A stretch of DNA of 64,000 nucleotides from Listeria ivanovii subsp. ivanovii (GTDB taxonomy: Bacteria > Bacillota > Bacilli > Lactobacillales > Listeriaceae): positions 160,001 through 224,000 of the forward strand of contig NZ_LT906478.1 of the NCBI RefSeq assembly GCF_900187025.1, given 5' to 3'. Below the pieces are notes generated by a model that was not told where the DNA came from, ran no database searches, and saw nothing but the letters and a program-made list of their open reading frames with translations. Of this stretch, positions 39,259-48,103 are shown piece by piece (the first letter of the stretch is position 1; each line of letters starts with the position of its first letter). Made by a program: the position numbers and the translations under genes.

Positions 39259-39882
39259 ATGGCAACAACATTAGAGGTCCAGAAAAGAGAAACAACGCAA
39301 CATTCAGAAGTAACGAAATTGCGTAGTGAAGGAAAAGTACCTGGAATTATTTATGGCTACAAATCGGAAAATGTTCCAGTTTCCGTTGATTCTTTGGAAT
39401 TAATCAAGGCAGTTCGTGACAATGGTCGAAACGCCGTGTTTGCAGTGACTGTTGACGGCAAGAAATTAAATGTTTTATTACATGAATATCAAGTGGATCC
39501 GTTAAAAGACACTTTAGTACATGTGGATTTACTAGCGGTTGATATGAATGAAGAAGTAGAGACCGATGTTCGCGTGGTATTGGTGGGTGATGCGCCTGGT
39601 GTTAAAGCTGGCGGCGTATTACAACAAATTATCCATGACGTAAAAGTTTCGGCAACACCTGAAAAATTACCAGAAACAATTGAATTAGATATTTCATCGT
39701 TAGAAATTGGTGATGTTCTTACTACTAATAATCTTCCGGAAAACAAAGATTATGTCGTTCAAGTGGAAGAAGAAGAAACGGTCGTAACTGTTTCTGCTCC
39801 TCGTGCTGAAGAAGAACCAACCACAGCGGAAGCGCCTGAACCAGAAGCATTACACGGTAAAGATGAAGAACCTGTAGAATAA
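39259..39882 (+). CDS. rplY: Ribosomal protein bL25 / general stress protein Ctc
   Basis: Protein of 207 residues: an N-terminal L25 5S-rRNA-binding domain (about 1-90), a TL5-type beta C-domain (about 95-180) and an acidic tail rich in Glu and Pro. The long Ctc form is typical of Bacillus and Listeria. It binds 5S rRNA on the large subunit, and in L. monocytogenes it is linked to osmotic stress tolerance (literature). Alternative symbol: ctc. Equivalent position: lmo0211. Confidence 0.94.
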   Translation: MATTLEVQKRETTQHSEVTKLRSEGKVPGIIYGYKSENVPVSVDSLELIKAVRDNGRNAVFAVTVDGKKLNVLLHEYQVDPLKDTLVHVDLLAVDMNEEVETDVRVVLVGDAPGVKAGGVLQQIIHDVKVSATPEKLPETIELDISSLEIGDVLTTNNLPENKDYVVQVEEEETVVTVSAPRAEEEPTTAEAPEPEALHGKDEEPVE

Positions 39883-39899
39883 TTTTTGATAATACAATC

Positions 39900-39937
39900 G
39901 GGGACGCGCAAATTCATGCGCGTCCCTTTATTTTTTT
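39900..39937 (+). terminator. Terminator after rplY
   Basis: GGGACGCGC/GCGCGTCCC stem, 8-base loop, then TTTATTTTTTT. Confidence 0.93.
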
Positions 39938-39968
39938 GTTATAATAGCTAGGAAGAGGAGGCGTTTTT

Positions 39969-40553
39969 ATGCTTGATAAATCAGTGCCGCATATACCTGC
40001 TGCAATGGTAAACGAGGATGCCATGAATTATCCGGAATTTAGCTTGCCGGTTGGCTATTCATTTCGTTTTTATGAGGATGGTCTTGAAGAAGAATGGTGT
40101 CAATTACAATTAGAAACTGGACAAGCAGTCTCCATAGAAGCAATTCGCGAGCGTTTTAAAGTAGAGTTTGGCGATCAAAAAGAAAAATTAGCTAAACGTT
40201 GTGTTTTTGTTCAAGCGGCGAACGGAGAAATTGTTGGGACCGCAATGCTTTGGGACGGGGATACATTTGGTGAAATGGAAAGTCGGATTCATTGGGTTGC
40301 TGTGCTTGATTCCCATGGCGGGAAGGGAATTGCCAAAGCACTACTAACTAAAATTCTCCGCTTAAATAAAAATAATTTTGTTTACTTAACGACTCAAACT
40401 GGGAGCTATCAAGCGATTTATCTATATCAAAAGTTTGGCTTCACGAAATATATCGGCGAATCCCCAGTAAACTGGAAAACAACAAAATTTCAAGTCGAAA
40501 ATGAAAAAGCTTGGCAAATAATTGAAAATAAAATTGCCGAACATAAGCATTGA
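39969..40553 (+). CDS. GNAT-family N-acetyltransferase
   Basis: Protein of 194 residues. The acetyl-CoA pyrophosphate loop resembles the GNAT Q/RxxGxG/A motif (DSHGGKGIAKALL, about residues 115-128), and the C-terminal YLTTQTGSYQAIYLYQKFGF matches GNAT motif B. GAGGAGG precedes the ATG. The acceptor is unknown. Equivalent position: lmo0212. Confidence 0.82.
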   Translation: MLDKSVPHIPAAMVNEDAMNYPEFSLPVGYSFRFYEDGLEEEWCQLQLETGQAVSIEAIRERFKVEFGDQKEKLAKRCVFVQAANGEIVGTAMLWDGDTFGEMESRIHWVAVLDSHGGKGIAKALLTKILRLNKNNFVYLTTQTGSYQAIYLYQKFGFTKYIGESPVNWKTTKFQVENEKAWQIIENKIAEHKH

Positions 40554-40658
40554 CTGGAAAACTTTCACCCAAATCAAATTCATGTTATAATCAAAAAAAC
40601 ATTGAAACAAAAACCAGTTCATTCGTGAAGTGGTTTAGTTCATGTAAGGAGAAGCCCT

Positions 40659-41213
40659 ATGAAATTAATTGCAGGTCTCGGTAACCCGGGCAAAAAATAC
40701 GAACGCACCCGGCATAATGTCGGTTTTATGGTAGTTGATGAATTGAGTTTTCGTCATCAAACCCCTTGGAAAAAAGCTAAGTTTAATGGAATGGTTAGTG
40801 AAATCAATGTTAATGGTGAAAAAATGTTACTAGTAAAGCCACTAACATTTATGAATGCCTCTGGTGAATGTATTCGACCGCTAATGGATTACTATAATAT
40901 TCCCATGGAAGATGTGCTAATTATCTATGATGATCTTGATTTACCAGTTGGAAAGATACGTTTGCGCCAAAAAGGTAGTGCGGGCGGTCACAATGGAATG
41001 AAATCAATTATCCAACATGTGAAAACACAGGAATTTAACCGCATTCGAGTTGGCGTGAGTCGTCCAAGTCACGGTGAAGTTATTAACTATGTGCTTGGAG
41101 ATTTCCCTAAATCGGAACAAGCAGATATTATTGAAGCGATTCAAAAAAGTGCAGATGCTGTAGAAGATTTTGCGGAACTACCATTTATTGAAGTAATGAA
41201 TAAATATAATTAA
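40659..41213 (+). CDS. pth: Peptidyl-tRNA hydrolase
   Basis: Protein of 184 residues; it releases tRNA from prematurely dropped peptidyl-tRNA. The conserved motifs are present: GLGNPGKKYERTRHNVGF (with the catalytic His), LVKPLTFMNASG, and GSAGGHNGMKSI. A TATAAT box at about 40585 lies about 70 bases before the start. The rplY-pth-mfd order is conserved in Bacillus. Equivalent position: lmo0213. Confidence 0.96.
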   Translation: MKLIAGLGNPGKKYERTRHNVGFMVVDELSFRHQTPWKKAKFNGMVSEINVNGEKMLLVKPLTFMNASGECIRPLMDYYNIPMEDVLIIYDDLDLPVGKIRLRQKGSAGGHNGMKSIIQHVKTQEFNRIRVGVSRPSHGEVINYVLGDFPKSEQADIIEAIQKSADAVEDFAELPFIEVMNKYN

Positions 41214-41240
41214 ACTAAAAATTTATAGATTGAAACGAGG

Positions 41241-41275
41241 CGTGACAATGCTTTTGTCACGTATTTCGGTCTTTT
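41241..41275 (+). terminator. Possible terminator after pth
   Basis: CGTGACAA/TTGTCACG stem with a five-base loop; T6 comes 9 bases later, so it may be weak and allow read-through into mfd. Confidence 0.4.
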
Positions 41276-41342
41276 TTCGGCTTTGTGATTCACTTTCGCA
41301 TTACGTAGAATGAATTTTCTGACAAAAAGGAGCTGTTTTCCC

Positions 41343-44300
41343 TTGAAAGGATTACAACAATTAATATATGAACAAACAGATATTCGAGCAGTCTTAAAAG
41401 CGCTCGATGAAAAAGAAAAAGCACAACTTGTTACTGGGCTTACTGGGTCTTCACGTGCGTTATTTGCAAGTGTAGTGGAAGGTGCATCTAAACGACCAGT
41501 TGTTTTTGTGACGCATAATTTATATCATGCGCAAAAGCTATATGATGATTTATTATCTTTGATGGATTCAGACCGTCTGTTTTTATATCCGGCCGATGAA
41601 CTAATATCTTCCGAGTTAAGTATTTCCAGTCCGGAACTCAGAGGTCAACGAGTTGAAGCGTTAGATTTTTTGATTTCTGGAAAATCTGGAATAGTGATTG
41701 TTCCGGTTGCAGGGCTCAGAAAGATGCTCCCGCCAGTATCTCTTTGGAAACACTTTAATGTATCCATCGTAGAAGGCGAAGAAATTGATCCAGAAGTTTT
41801 GCGCCAAAAATTGGTTACCATGGGCTATACGATGAGTGGGATGGTTAACACGCCAGGAGAATTTAGCGTTCGTGGTGGGATTATAGATATTTACCCAATT
41901 ACGGAAGAATTTCCAATTAGAATAGAACTATTTGATACCGAAGTGGATTCGCTTCGTTTCTTTGATGTCGAAACACAGCGCTCTACCTCTCGTGTAGAAG
42001 AATTCCACTTACTACCAGCGACAGAAATCATTTTAGATCAAAGCTATTACCCAGATATTGTCAAACGTCTTGAGAAAAAAATGATGCTTACTTTGAATGA
42101 ATTAAAAGAAAAAGAAGACAAACAAGCACTTGTTGAAAATTTAGAAGAAGATTTAGAAATGTTGCGTTCTGGTGTAAAACCAGATATGTTTTTCAAATAC
42201 ATAGGTTTAGCCTATCCTGATCCAGCATCACTTTTTGACTATTTTCCGAAAAATACTGCAATTTTACTAGATGAATTTGGGCGTATATTAGAAACCGAAG
42301 AAAGCTTAGAAAAAGAAGAAGCAGAATGGCAGACGGAGACACTAAGTCGTATGGAGACCGTACGTGATGTTCGGGTAAGCCATTCTTTCAAAAAATTACT
42401 CGACGAAAATCACTCGCCAAAAATCTATTTATCCCTTTTTCAAAAACAAATGGCGAGCATGCGGGTATCGAAAACAACGAATATTGTCTACAAACAGATG
42501 CAACAATTTCATGGTCAAATGAATGTGCTCAAAACAGAATTAGAAAGCTGGCATAAAAACAATTATGCGGTAGTCATCTTAGCACCTAATATAGAGCGTG
42601 CAGAGAAAATGCAACAAACACTAGCGGATTATGACATGGAAAGCCTGCTTCTAAAAAAAGAATCTGACGTCCCTAAATATGGGCAGGTTCAATTTGTCGT
42701 TGGGACATTCCAAAATGGCTTTGAGTTACCACTTGCCAAAGTAGCGATTATTAGCGAATCAGAACTCTTCAATAAAAAAGTAAAAAAGGTAAAAAAACAC
42801 CAAAAACTATCTAATGCTGAGCGAATTCAAAGCTATTCCGAATTAAAAGTGGGCGATTATGTCGTGCATATAAACCACGGTATTGCTCGCTATGTTGGAA
42901 TGGAAACTTTAGACATTAATGGCGTGCATAAAGATTATCTTCTTCTCGTTTATCAAGGTGAAGATAAATTGTTTATCCCAGTAGACCAACTTGACTTAGT
43001 GCAAAAATATGTTGGCGCTGAAGGGAAATCCCCGAGATTAAATAAACTTGGTGGCACGGAATGGAAACGCGTGAAGAAAAAAGTGCAAGCTTCCGTCCAG
43101 GATATTGCAGACGATTTAATCAAGCTATACGCGGAACGAGAAGCAGAAAAAGGTTATGCATTCAGCCCAGATGAAGAAATGCAACGCGAATTTGAAGATG
43201 CTTTCCCGTACCAAGAAACCGACGACCAATTGCGCTCTATTGCAGAAATCAAGAAAGATATGGAACGGCCACGCCCAATGGATCGTTTGCTTGTTGGTGA
43301 TGTTGGCTACGGTAAAACAGAAGTTGCGCTTCGGGCTGCTTTTAAAGCAATTATGGATGGCAAACAAGTAGCCTTCTTAGTTCCGACAACTATCCTGGCT
43401 CAACAGCATTTTGAAACAATGAAAGAGCGATTCCAAGGTTTTCCAATTGAAATCGGGCTTTTAAGTCGTTTTCGGACAAAAAAACAACAAACAGAAACGT
43501 TAAAAGGGATGAAAAGTGGAACAGTAGATATCGTTGTCGGCACACACCGACTATTATCAAAAGATGTTGAGTACCATGATTTAGGTTTGCTTATTGTCGA
43601 CGAAGAACAAAGATTTGGTGTAACCCATAAAGAAAAAATTAAACAAATGCGTTCAAAAATAGATGTATTAACACTAACAGCGACTCCAATTCCACGAACA
43701 CTACACATGTCGATGCTAGGTGTTCGTGATTTATCCGTTATCGAAACCCCGCCAGCGAATCGCTTTCCAGTTCAAACATACGTAGCGGAACAAAATAATG
43801 TTCTTGTTAGAGAAGCGATTGAACGAGAACTCGCGCGCGATGGACAAGTCTACTACCTTTACAACCGGGTAGAAACAATCACACAAAAAGCAGATGAAAT
43901 TTCTGCAATGGTTCCCGATGCCCGAGTTGCCATCGCGCATGGACAAATGGGTGAATCTGAATTAGAGTCGGTTATTTTGAGTTTCCTTGAAGGTGAGTTT
44001 GATGTTCTAGTAACCACTACTATTATCGAAACCGGCGTGGATATTCCAAATGTGAATACACTCTTCGTTCAAGATGCTGATCGAATGGGCCTATCACAAC
44101 TGTATCAATTGCGCGGACGGGTAGGGCGCTGGAATAGAATTGCATATGCTTACTTTATGTACCAAAAAGATAAAATTCTTCGTGAAGAAGCGGAGAAACG
44201 TTTGTCAGCCATTAAAGAATTTACCGAATTAGGCTCTGGTTTCAAAATTGCGATGCGCGATTTATCTATCCGTGGCGCTGGTAATATCCTTGGGGCGCAA

Positions 44301-44882
44301 CAACACGGCTTTATTGATTCTGTCGGTTTTGACCTTTATTCGCAAATGCTAAAAGAAGCGATTGAAGCGAAAAAGCCAAAAGAAGAACAAAAGCAAATTG
44401 TGCCAGTCGAAATTGATATCCAAGCAGATGCCTATATACCAGAATATTACATTACAGATGGTCGCCAAAAAATCGAGATGTACAAACGTTTCCGTAATAT
44501 AGAAGTATTGAATGATTTGGAAGAACTGCAAAGTGATATGATTGACCGTTTTGGTGAATATCCAGAAGAAGTCGAGTATTTATTCACGATGACAGAACTT
44601 AAAGTCCATGCGCTTGAAGTCGGGATTGAATCAGTCAAACAAGAACAAAACAAAATTACTATATTATTTTCCGAAAGTGGCACAGCCGGAATTCGTGGTG
44701 ATATCGTGATGCAAATCATTGGCGAATTTGGTCGGATGATTGGTGTTGGAATGGAAGGTGCGCAACTGAAAATCACCGTAAATGTCCAAAATAAACCATT
44801 AAAAGAATGGCTCTACCAAATCAAAAGCTTAGCTGAAAAACTTCGTGGCGCTTTAAAAGAAGAAGTACCTTCCGAAAACTAA
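41343..44882 (+). CDS. mfd: Transcription-repair coupling factor Mfd
   Basis: Protein of 1179 residues. In order: UvrB-like domain (about 1-350), RNA-polymerase-interacting CarD-like domain (about 490-560, KVGDYVVHINHGIARYVGME), RecG-like helicase with Walker A GDVGYGKTE near residue 652 and box II DEEQ near 754, and a C-terminal TRCF domain. It removes stalled RNA polymerase and recruits UvrA. The start is a TTG with AAGGAG 10 bases upstream; it gives the usual length, whereas the ATG at 41310 lacks a site. Equivalent position: lmo0214. Confidence 0.96.
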   Translation: MKGLQQLIYEQTDIRAVLKALDEKEKAQLVTGLTGSSRALFASVVEGASKRPVVFVTHNLYHAQKLYDDLLSLMDSDRLFLYPADELISSELSISSPELRGQRVEALDFLISGKSGIVIVPVAGLRKMLPPVSLWKHFNVSIVEGEEIDPEVLRQKLVTMGYTMSGMVNTPGEFSVRGGIIDIYPITEEFPIRIELFDTEVDSLRFFDVETQRSTSRVEEFHLLPATEIILDQSYYPDIVKRLEKKMMLTLNELKEKEDKQALVENLEEDLEMLRSGVKPDMFFKYIGLAYPDPASLFDYFPKNTAILLDEFGRILETEESLEKEEAEWQTETLSRMETVRDVRVSHSFKKLLDENHSPKIYLSLFQKQMASMRVSKTTNIVYKQMQQFHGQMNVLKTELESWHKNNYAVVILAPNIERAEKMQQTLADYDMESLLLKKESDVPKYGQVQFVVGTFQNGFELPLAKVAIISESELFNKKVKKVKKHQKLSNAERIQSYSELKVGDYVVHINHGIARYVGMETLDINGVHKDYLLLVYQGEDKLFIPVDQLDLVQKYVGAEGKSPRLNKLGGTEWKRVKKKVQASVQDIADDLIKLYAEREAEKGYAFSPDEEMQREFEDAFPYQETDDQLRSIAEIKKDMERPRPMDRLLVGDVGYGKTEVALRAAFKAIMDGKQVAFLVPTTILAQQHFETMKERFQGFPIEIGLLSRFRTKKQQTETLKGMKSGTVDIVVGTHRLLSKDVEYHDLGLLIVDEEQRFGVTHKEKIKQMRSKIDVLTLTATPIPRTLHMSMLGVRDLSVIETPPANRFPVQTYVAEQNNVLVREAIERELARDGQVYYLYNRVETITQKADEISAMVPDARVAIAHGQMGESELESVILSFLEGEFDVLVTTTIIETGVDIPNVNTLFVQDADRMGLSQLYQLRGRVGRWNRIAYAYFMYQKDKILREEAEKRLSAIKEFTELGSGFKIAMRDLSIRGAGNILGAQQHGFIDSVGFDLYSQMLKEAIEAKKPKEEQKQIVPVEIDIQADAYIPEYYITDGRQKIEMYKRFRNIEVLNDLEELQSDMIDRFGEYPEEVEYLFTMTELKVHALEVGIESVKQEQNKITILFSESGTAGIRGDIVMQIIGEFGRMIGVGMEGAQLKITVNVQNKPLKEWLYQIKSLAEKLRGALKEEVPSEN

Positions 44883-44913
44883 TCCATTAGTACAAAAGAA
44901 AGGAGGCGGCGGG

Positions 44914-46503
44914 GTGTCTGAACGTTCCATGAAGCGTCTAATGAAAGGAGCAGCTTGGCTAACTGCTGCCTCGCTTATCTCTAAAATACTTAGCGCAGTT
45001 TACCGAGTTCCTTTTCAAAATATGGTTGGCGATGTCGGGTTTTATATTTTTCAACAAGTCTACCCGATATACGGGATTGCAATGACCCTTGCTTTAGGCG
45101 GCTTTCCCGTTGTTATCTCTAAAATGTTAGCTGAAGCAAATGGTGATTTAAGACGACAGCAAATTATTATGCGTGCTGTCTTTAGGATGCTTCGAATTAT
45201 AAGTATCACTATGTTCATCTTCTTATTCTTATTCGCTGACTTGATAGCAATGATGATGGGAGATGTAGCGCTTTCCGAGCTTATTCGAGTAATTAGTTTC
45301 GTCTTTTTGCTAATGCCGTATCTTGCTTTTATGCGTGGTTTCTTTCAAAGCACTGGAGAGATGGTGCCAACTGCAATATCTCAGACTGTAGAACAAATTA
45401 TCCGTGTTGCAATTATCCTTCTCGGTGCAGGATTAGCGCTCAATATGGGGCTGGATTTATATGACACGGGATCAATGGCGATGAGTGGTGCTATTTTTGG
45501 GGGTATTTCTGGAATCTTCGTGTTGCGTCACTTTTACAATAAAAAACTGGCATCGGGTCAAGGGTTGCAACCAGCTGTATTTGCTGAGAAACAAGAGAAA
45601 ATCGGTATTGGCCGTGATTTCCTTCGTCAGAGTATGGCGATTTGCGTCGTCAGTTCGATGTTGATTTTATTCCAACTAGTTGATTCCTTCCAAGTTTACC
45701 GTTTAATGAGTGATTCAGGTATTCCAGACTTCATAGCAAAATCACTTAAAGGAATATACGACCGCGGTCAGCCAATTTTACAACTTGGTCTCGTGCTTTC
45801 GACTGGACTTGCTCTTGCACTCGTTCCAATGATTACCGCAGCAAGAGTTCAAGACCAACAAAAAGAATTAAAACGGTCAATACTATTAGCTATTAAAATC
45901 ACACTCATTCTCTCAGGAGCGGAAACAGTCGGATTAATTGTCATTATGCGCCCCTTAAATCAAATGCTCTTCCAAACACCAAACGGAACTTTCGTCTTGC
46001 AATTATTTATGCCGGCGGTTTTTCTCAGTTCTTTAATTGTGATGTTAAGCAGTATATTACAAGGGGTTGGAAAAATTATCGTTCCAGCTATTGGTGTTGG
46101 TATCGGACTTGTTGTAAAATGGGTTACAGGAAGCGTATTGATTCCACACTACGCAACAGTAGGTGCATCCATATCGACATGTATTGGTTTAGCAGTAGTT
46201 TTGCTAATCTGTTACGTTTCATTAAAAGAAACCATCCGCGTACCGTTTGTTGAAAAATCAATGCTCCTTAGGCTTATCGCTGCCTTAATATTAATGGCAA
46301 TAATTCCATGCCTAATAGAATGGTTAGTTCCGTTTGAAACAAGACTTGGAAGTGCGTTTCAAGCAATAATTAGTGCACTGCTCGGTGGTGGGGTTTTTCT
46401 CGTTTTTGCATTGAGATACAAATTGCTCGGACCGAAAGATTTCGTTTTCCTTCCATTTGGCTCTAAATTACTAGCGCTTAGCAAACTTGTGGCGCGAAAA
46501 TAA
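44914..46503 (+). CDS. MurJ/SpoVB-like polysaccharide (lipid) flippase
   Basis: MOP-superfamily membrane protein of 529 residues with about 14 membrane segments; the N-terminal motif KGAAWLTAASLISKILSAVY is typical of the SpoVB/YabM group. The start is a GTG behind AAAGGAGG. It lies 31 bases after mfd and 18 bases before rqcP, so it is in an operon. Relatives flip lipid-linked wall precursors; which lipid is flipped here is not known. Equivalent position: lmo0215. Confidence 0.88.
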   Translation: MSERSMKRLMKGAAWLTAASLISKILSAVYRVPFQNMVGDVGFYIFQQVYPIYGIAMTLALGGFPVVISKMLAEANGDLRRQQIIMRAVFRMLRIISITMFIFLFLFADLIAMMMGDVALSELIRVISFVFLLMPYLAFMRGFFQSTGEMVPTAISQTVEQIIRVAIILLGAGLALNMGLDLYDTGSMAMSGAIFGGISGIFVLRHFYNKKLASGQGLQPAVFAEKQEKIGIGRDFLRQSMAICVVSSMLILFQLVDSFQVYRLMSDSGIPDFIAKSLKGIYDRGQPILQLGLVLSTGLALALVPMITAARVQDQQKELKRSILLAIKITLILSGAETVGLIVIMRPLNQMLFQTPNGTFVLQLFMPAVFLSSLIVMLSSILQGVGKIIVPAIGVGIGLVVKWVTGSVLIPHYATVGASISTCIGLAVVLLICYVSLKETIRVPFVEKSMLLRLIAALILMAIIPCLIEWLVPFETRLGSAFQAIISALLGGGVFLVFALRYKLLGPKDFVFLPFGSKLLALSKLVARK

Positions 46504-46521
46504 AAAAAGTAGGTGAATAAA

Positions 46522-46800
46522 ATGGCAACAACTATGCGATTAGATAAATTTTTAAAAGTATCTAGATTAATTAAACGTCGTACAGTAGCTAAAGAAGTGG
46601 CAGAAAAAGGACGCATCGCTGTTAACGGTGTAACTGCAAAACCAGGAACCAATGTGAAGTCTGGTGACGAGTTAGTTATCCGTTTTGGTCCGAAAATTGT
46701 TACAGCAAAAATCGAACGCTTAGAAGAGAATGCAAAAAAAGAACAAGCGACAGAAATGTACACAATTATTAAAGAAGAACGTACTGACGAAAGTAGATAG
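46522..46800 (+). CDS. rqcP: S4-domain ribosome quality-control protein RqcP
   Basis: Protein of 92 residues, almost entirely an S4 RNA-binding domain (MRLDKFLKVSRLIKRRTVAKE, then GRIAVNG). The B. subtilis homologue YabO/RqcP acts with RqcH in adding Ala tails to stalled peptides on 50S subunits (literature). I chose the ATG spaced six bases from AGGTG. Equivalent position: lmo0216. Confidence 0.9.
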   Translation: MATTMRLDKFLKVSRLIKRRTVAKEVAEKGRIAVNGVTAKPGTNVKSGDELVIRFGPKIVTAKIERLEENAKKEQATEMYTIIKEERTDESR

Positions 46801-46801
46801 G

Positions 46802-46848
46802 AAAATCGTTTGAAATGGCGAATTAAAGCCGATTTCAAACGATTTTTT
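46802..46848 (+). terminator. Terminator after rqcP
   Basis: AAAATCGTTTGAAAT pairs with ATTTCAAACGATTTT; long stem with T-run. Confidence 0.92.
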
Positions 46849-47026
46849 TCTGCTCCAAAAAAGGCATAACCTATTTTTTGTAAAAAAGTCAAGAAAAAAA
46901 TGATAAAAATAGCGGATTCCAATAGACAAATGGCTGATTTATTGATATCATTTTAAACAAGAAACGTTTTTTTCTCTACCGAATTTCACAGACTAAGAGC
47001 AAATAAGAACATGGGAGGGACGATGT

Positions 47027-47413
47027 ATGAAAAAAGCTAAAACAAAAGTAGCGAGAATAGAAAATCGCTACATTAAAGATACTGCAACAATGAAAAAAAC
47101 TCGTAACCGTCGTCGTATTGCCCTGTTCCGTAGACTTGCTTTTATGGCTATTATCTTTGCCGTTGTTGGGGGATTACTAACTATAACTTACACGCAACAA
47201 GTTTTATCACTAAAAGATAAGAAAGAAAAACAAGTAGAAGTAGATAAGAAAATGGTTGCAATGAAAGATGAAGAACAAGCACTAAACGATCAAATCAAGA
47301 AGCTTCATAATGACGAATACATAGCCAAACTAGCTAGAAGTGAATATTATTTATCTAAAGATGGAGAAATTATTTTCAACATTCCTGAAGAAAATTCGAA
47401 ACAAAAAGAGTAA
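47027..47413 (+). CDS. divIC: Septum protein DivIC (FtsB-like)
   Basis: Protein of 128 residues with a basic cytoplasmic N-terminus, one membrane segment (about 38-58, AFMAIIFAVVGGLLTITYT) and an extracellular coiled coil (about 60-105). It forms a complex with FtsL and DivIB at the division site. GGGAGGGACG precedes the ATG. Equivalent position: lmo0217. Confidence 0.92.
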   Translation: MKKAKTKVARIENRYIKDTATMKKTRNRRRIALFRRLAFMAIIFAVVGGLLTITYTQQVLSLKDKKEKQVEVDKKMVAMKDEEQALNDQIKKLHNDEYIAKLARSEYYLSKDGEIIFNIPEENSKQKE

Positions 47414-47497
47414 GTCGAAGTGGAACCAATATTCTCCATAATAGAATCAAAGGGAAAATTAAGTTGTGCATTTTTTGGAGATTACGAGTTTGACTGT

Positions 47498-47525
47498 TTG
47501 ACACTCTTTTTATTATAGCTATAAT
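47498..47525 (+). promoter_or_regulatory. Promoter of the S1-domain gene
   Basis: TTGACA (47498-47503), 16 bases, TATAAT (47520-47525), 40 bases before the ATG. Confidence 0.65.
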
Positions 47526-47565
47526 TAAGCAATAGAGTGATATTTTAAGGAGGACGCATTTTTTT

Positions 47566-47994
47566 ATGTCGATCGAAGTAGGCAACAAGTTACAAGGGAA
47601 AGTTACTGGGATTACTAATTTTGGAGCATTTGTGGAGTTAGAAGGGGGCAAAACAGGTTTAGTCCATATTAGTGAGGTTGCAGATAACTATGTTAAGGAT
47701 ATTAATGACATCCTAACTGTAGGGGATGAAGTTACTGTCAAAGTAATGAATATTGGTGATGATGGGAAGATTGGTCTGTCCATTCGTAAAGCGGTAGATC
47801 GTCCGGACCGCCCAGAAAAAAGTTATGATCGTAAACCAAAATACAGCAAAAAAACTGCTGGAAACTATGTAAAACCAGCCGAGAGCTTTGAAGATATAAT
47901 GTCTAAATTCTTGAAAGATAGTGACGAAAGATTAACAACTATCAAACGCCAAACAGAATCCAAACGTGGTGGCCGAGGCGCGAAACGGGGCTAA
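47566..47994 (+). CDS. S1 RNA-binding domain protein (YabR-like)
   Basis: Protein of 142 residues with one N-terminal S1 domain (about 4-75: GKVTGITNFGAFVELEGGKTGLVHISEVADNY is split across its core) and a basic low-complexity tail ending RGGRGAKRG. It is related to general stress protein 13 and polynucleotide phosphorylase S1 domains. It is probably ribosome- or RNA-associated. It lies between divIC and tilS as in B. subtilis yabR. Equivalent position: lmo0218. Confidence 0.9.
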   Translation: MSIEVGNKLQGKVTGITNFGAFVELEGGKTGLVHISEVADNYVKDINDILTVGDEVTVKVMNIGDDGKIGLSIRKAVDRPDRPEKSYDRKPKYSKKTAGNYVKPAESFEDIMSKFLKDSDERLTTIKRQTESKRGGRGAKRG

Positions 47995-48025
47995 CACCTT
48001 AAATTAATTTTAAATTATAGAAGGA

Positions 48026-48062
48026 TGCACCGTATTGGATCATTAATACGGTGCACTTTTTA
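48026..48062 (+). terminator. Terminator after the S1-domain gene
   Basis: TGCACCGTATT/AATACGGTGCA 11-bp stem, 8-base loop, T-run. Confidence 0.92.
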
Positions 48063-48103
48063 ATAAAATGTGAGAGCTGAATTTCGAAGGAAGGGTTTCT
48101 TGA

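Noticed and set aside
43156..43371. Overlapping 71-codon frame inside mfd
   Set aside because: It lies wholly within the conserved Mfd helicase reading frame and has no supporting signals.
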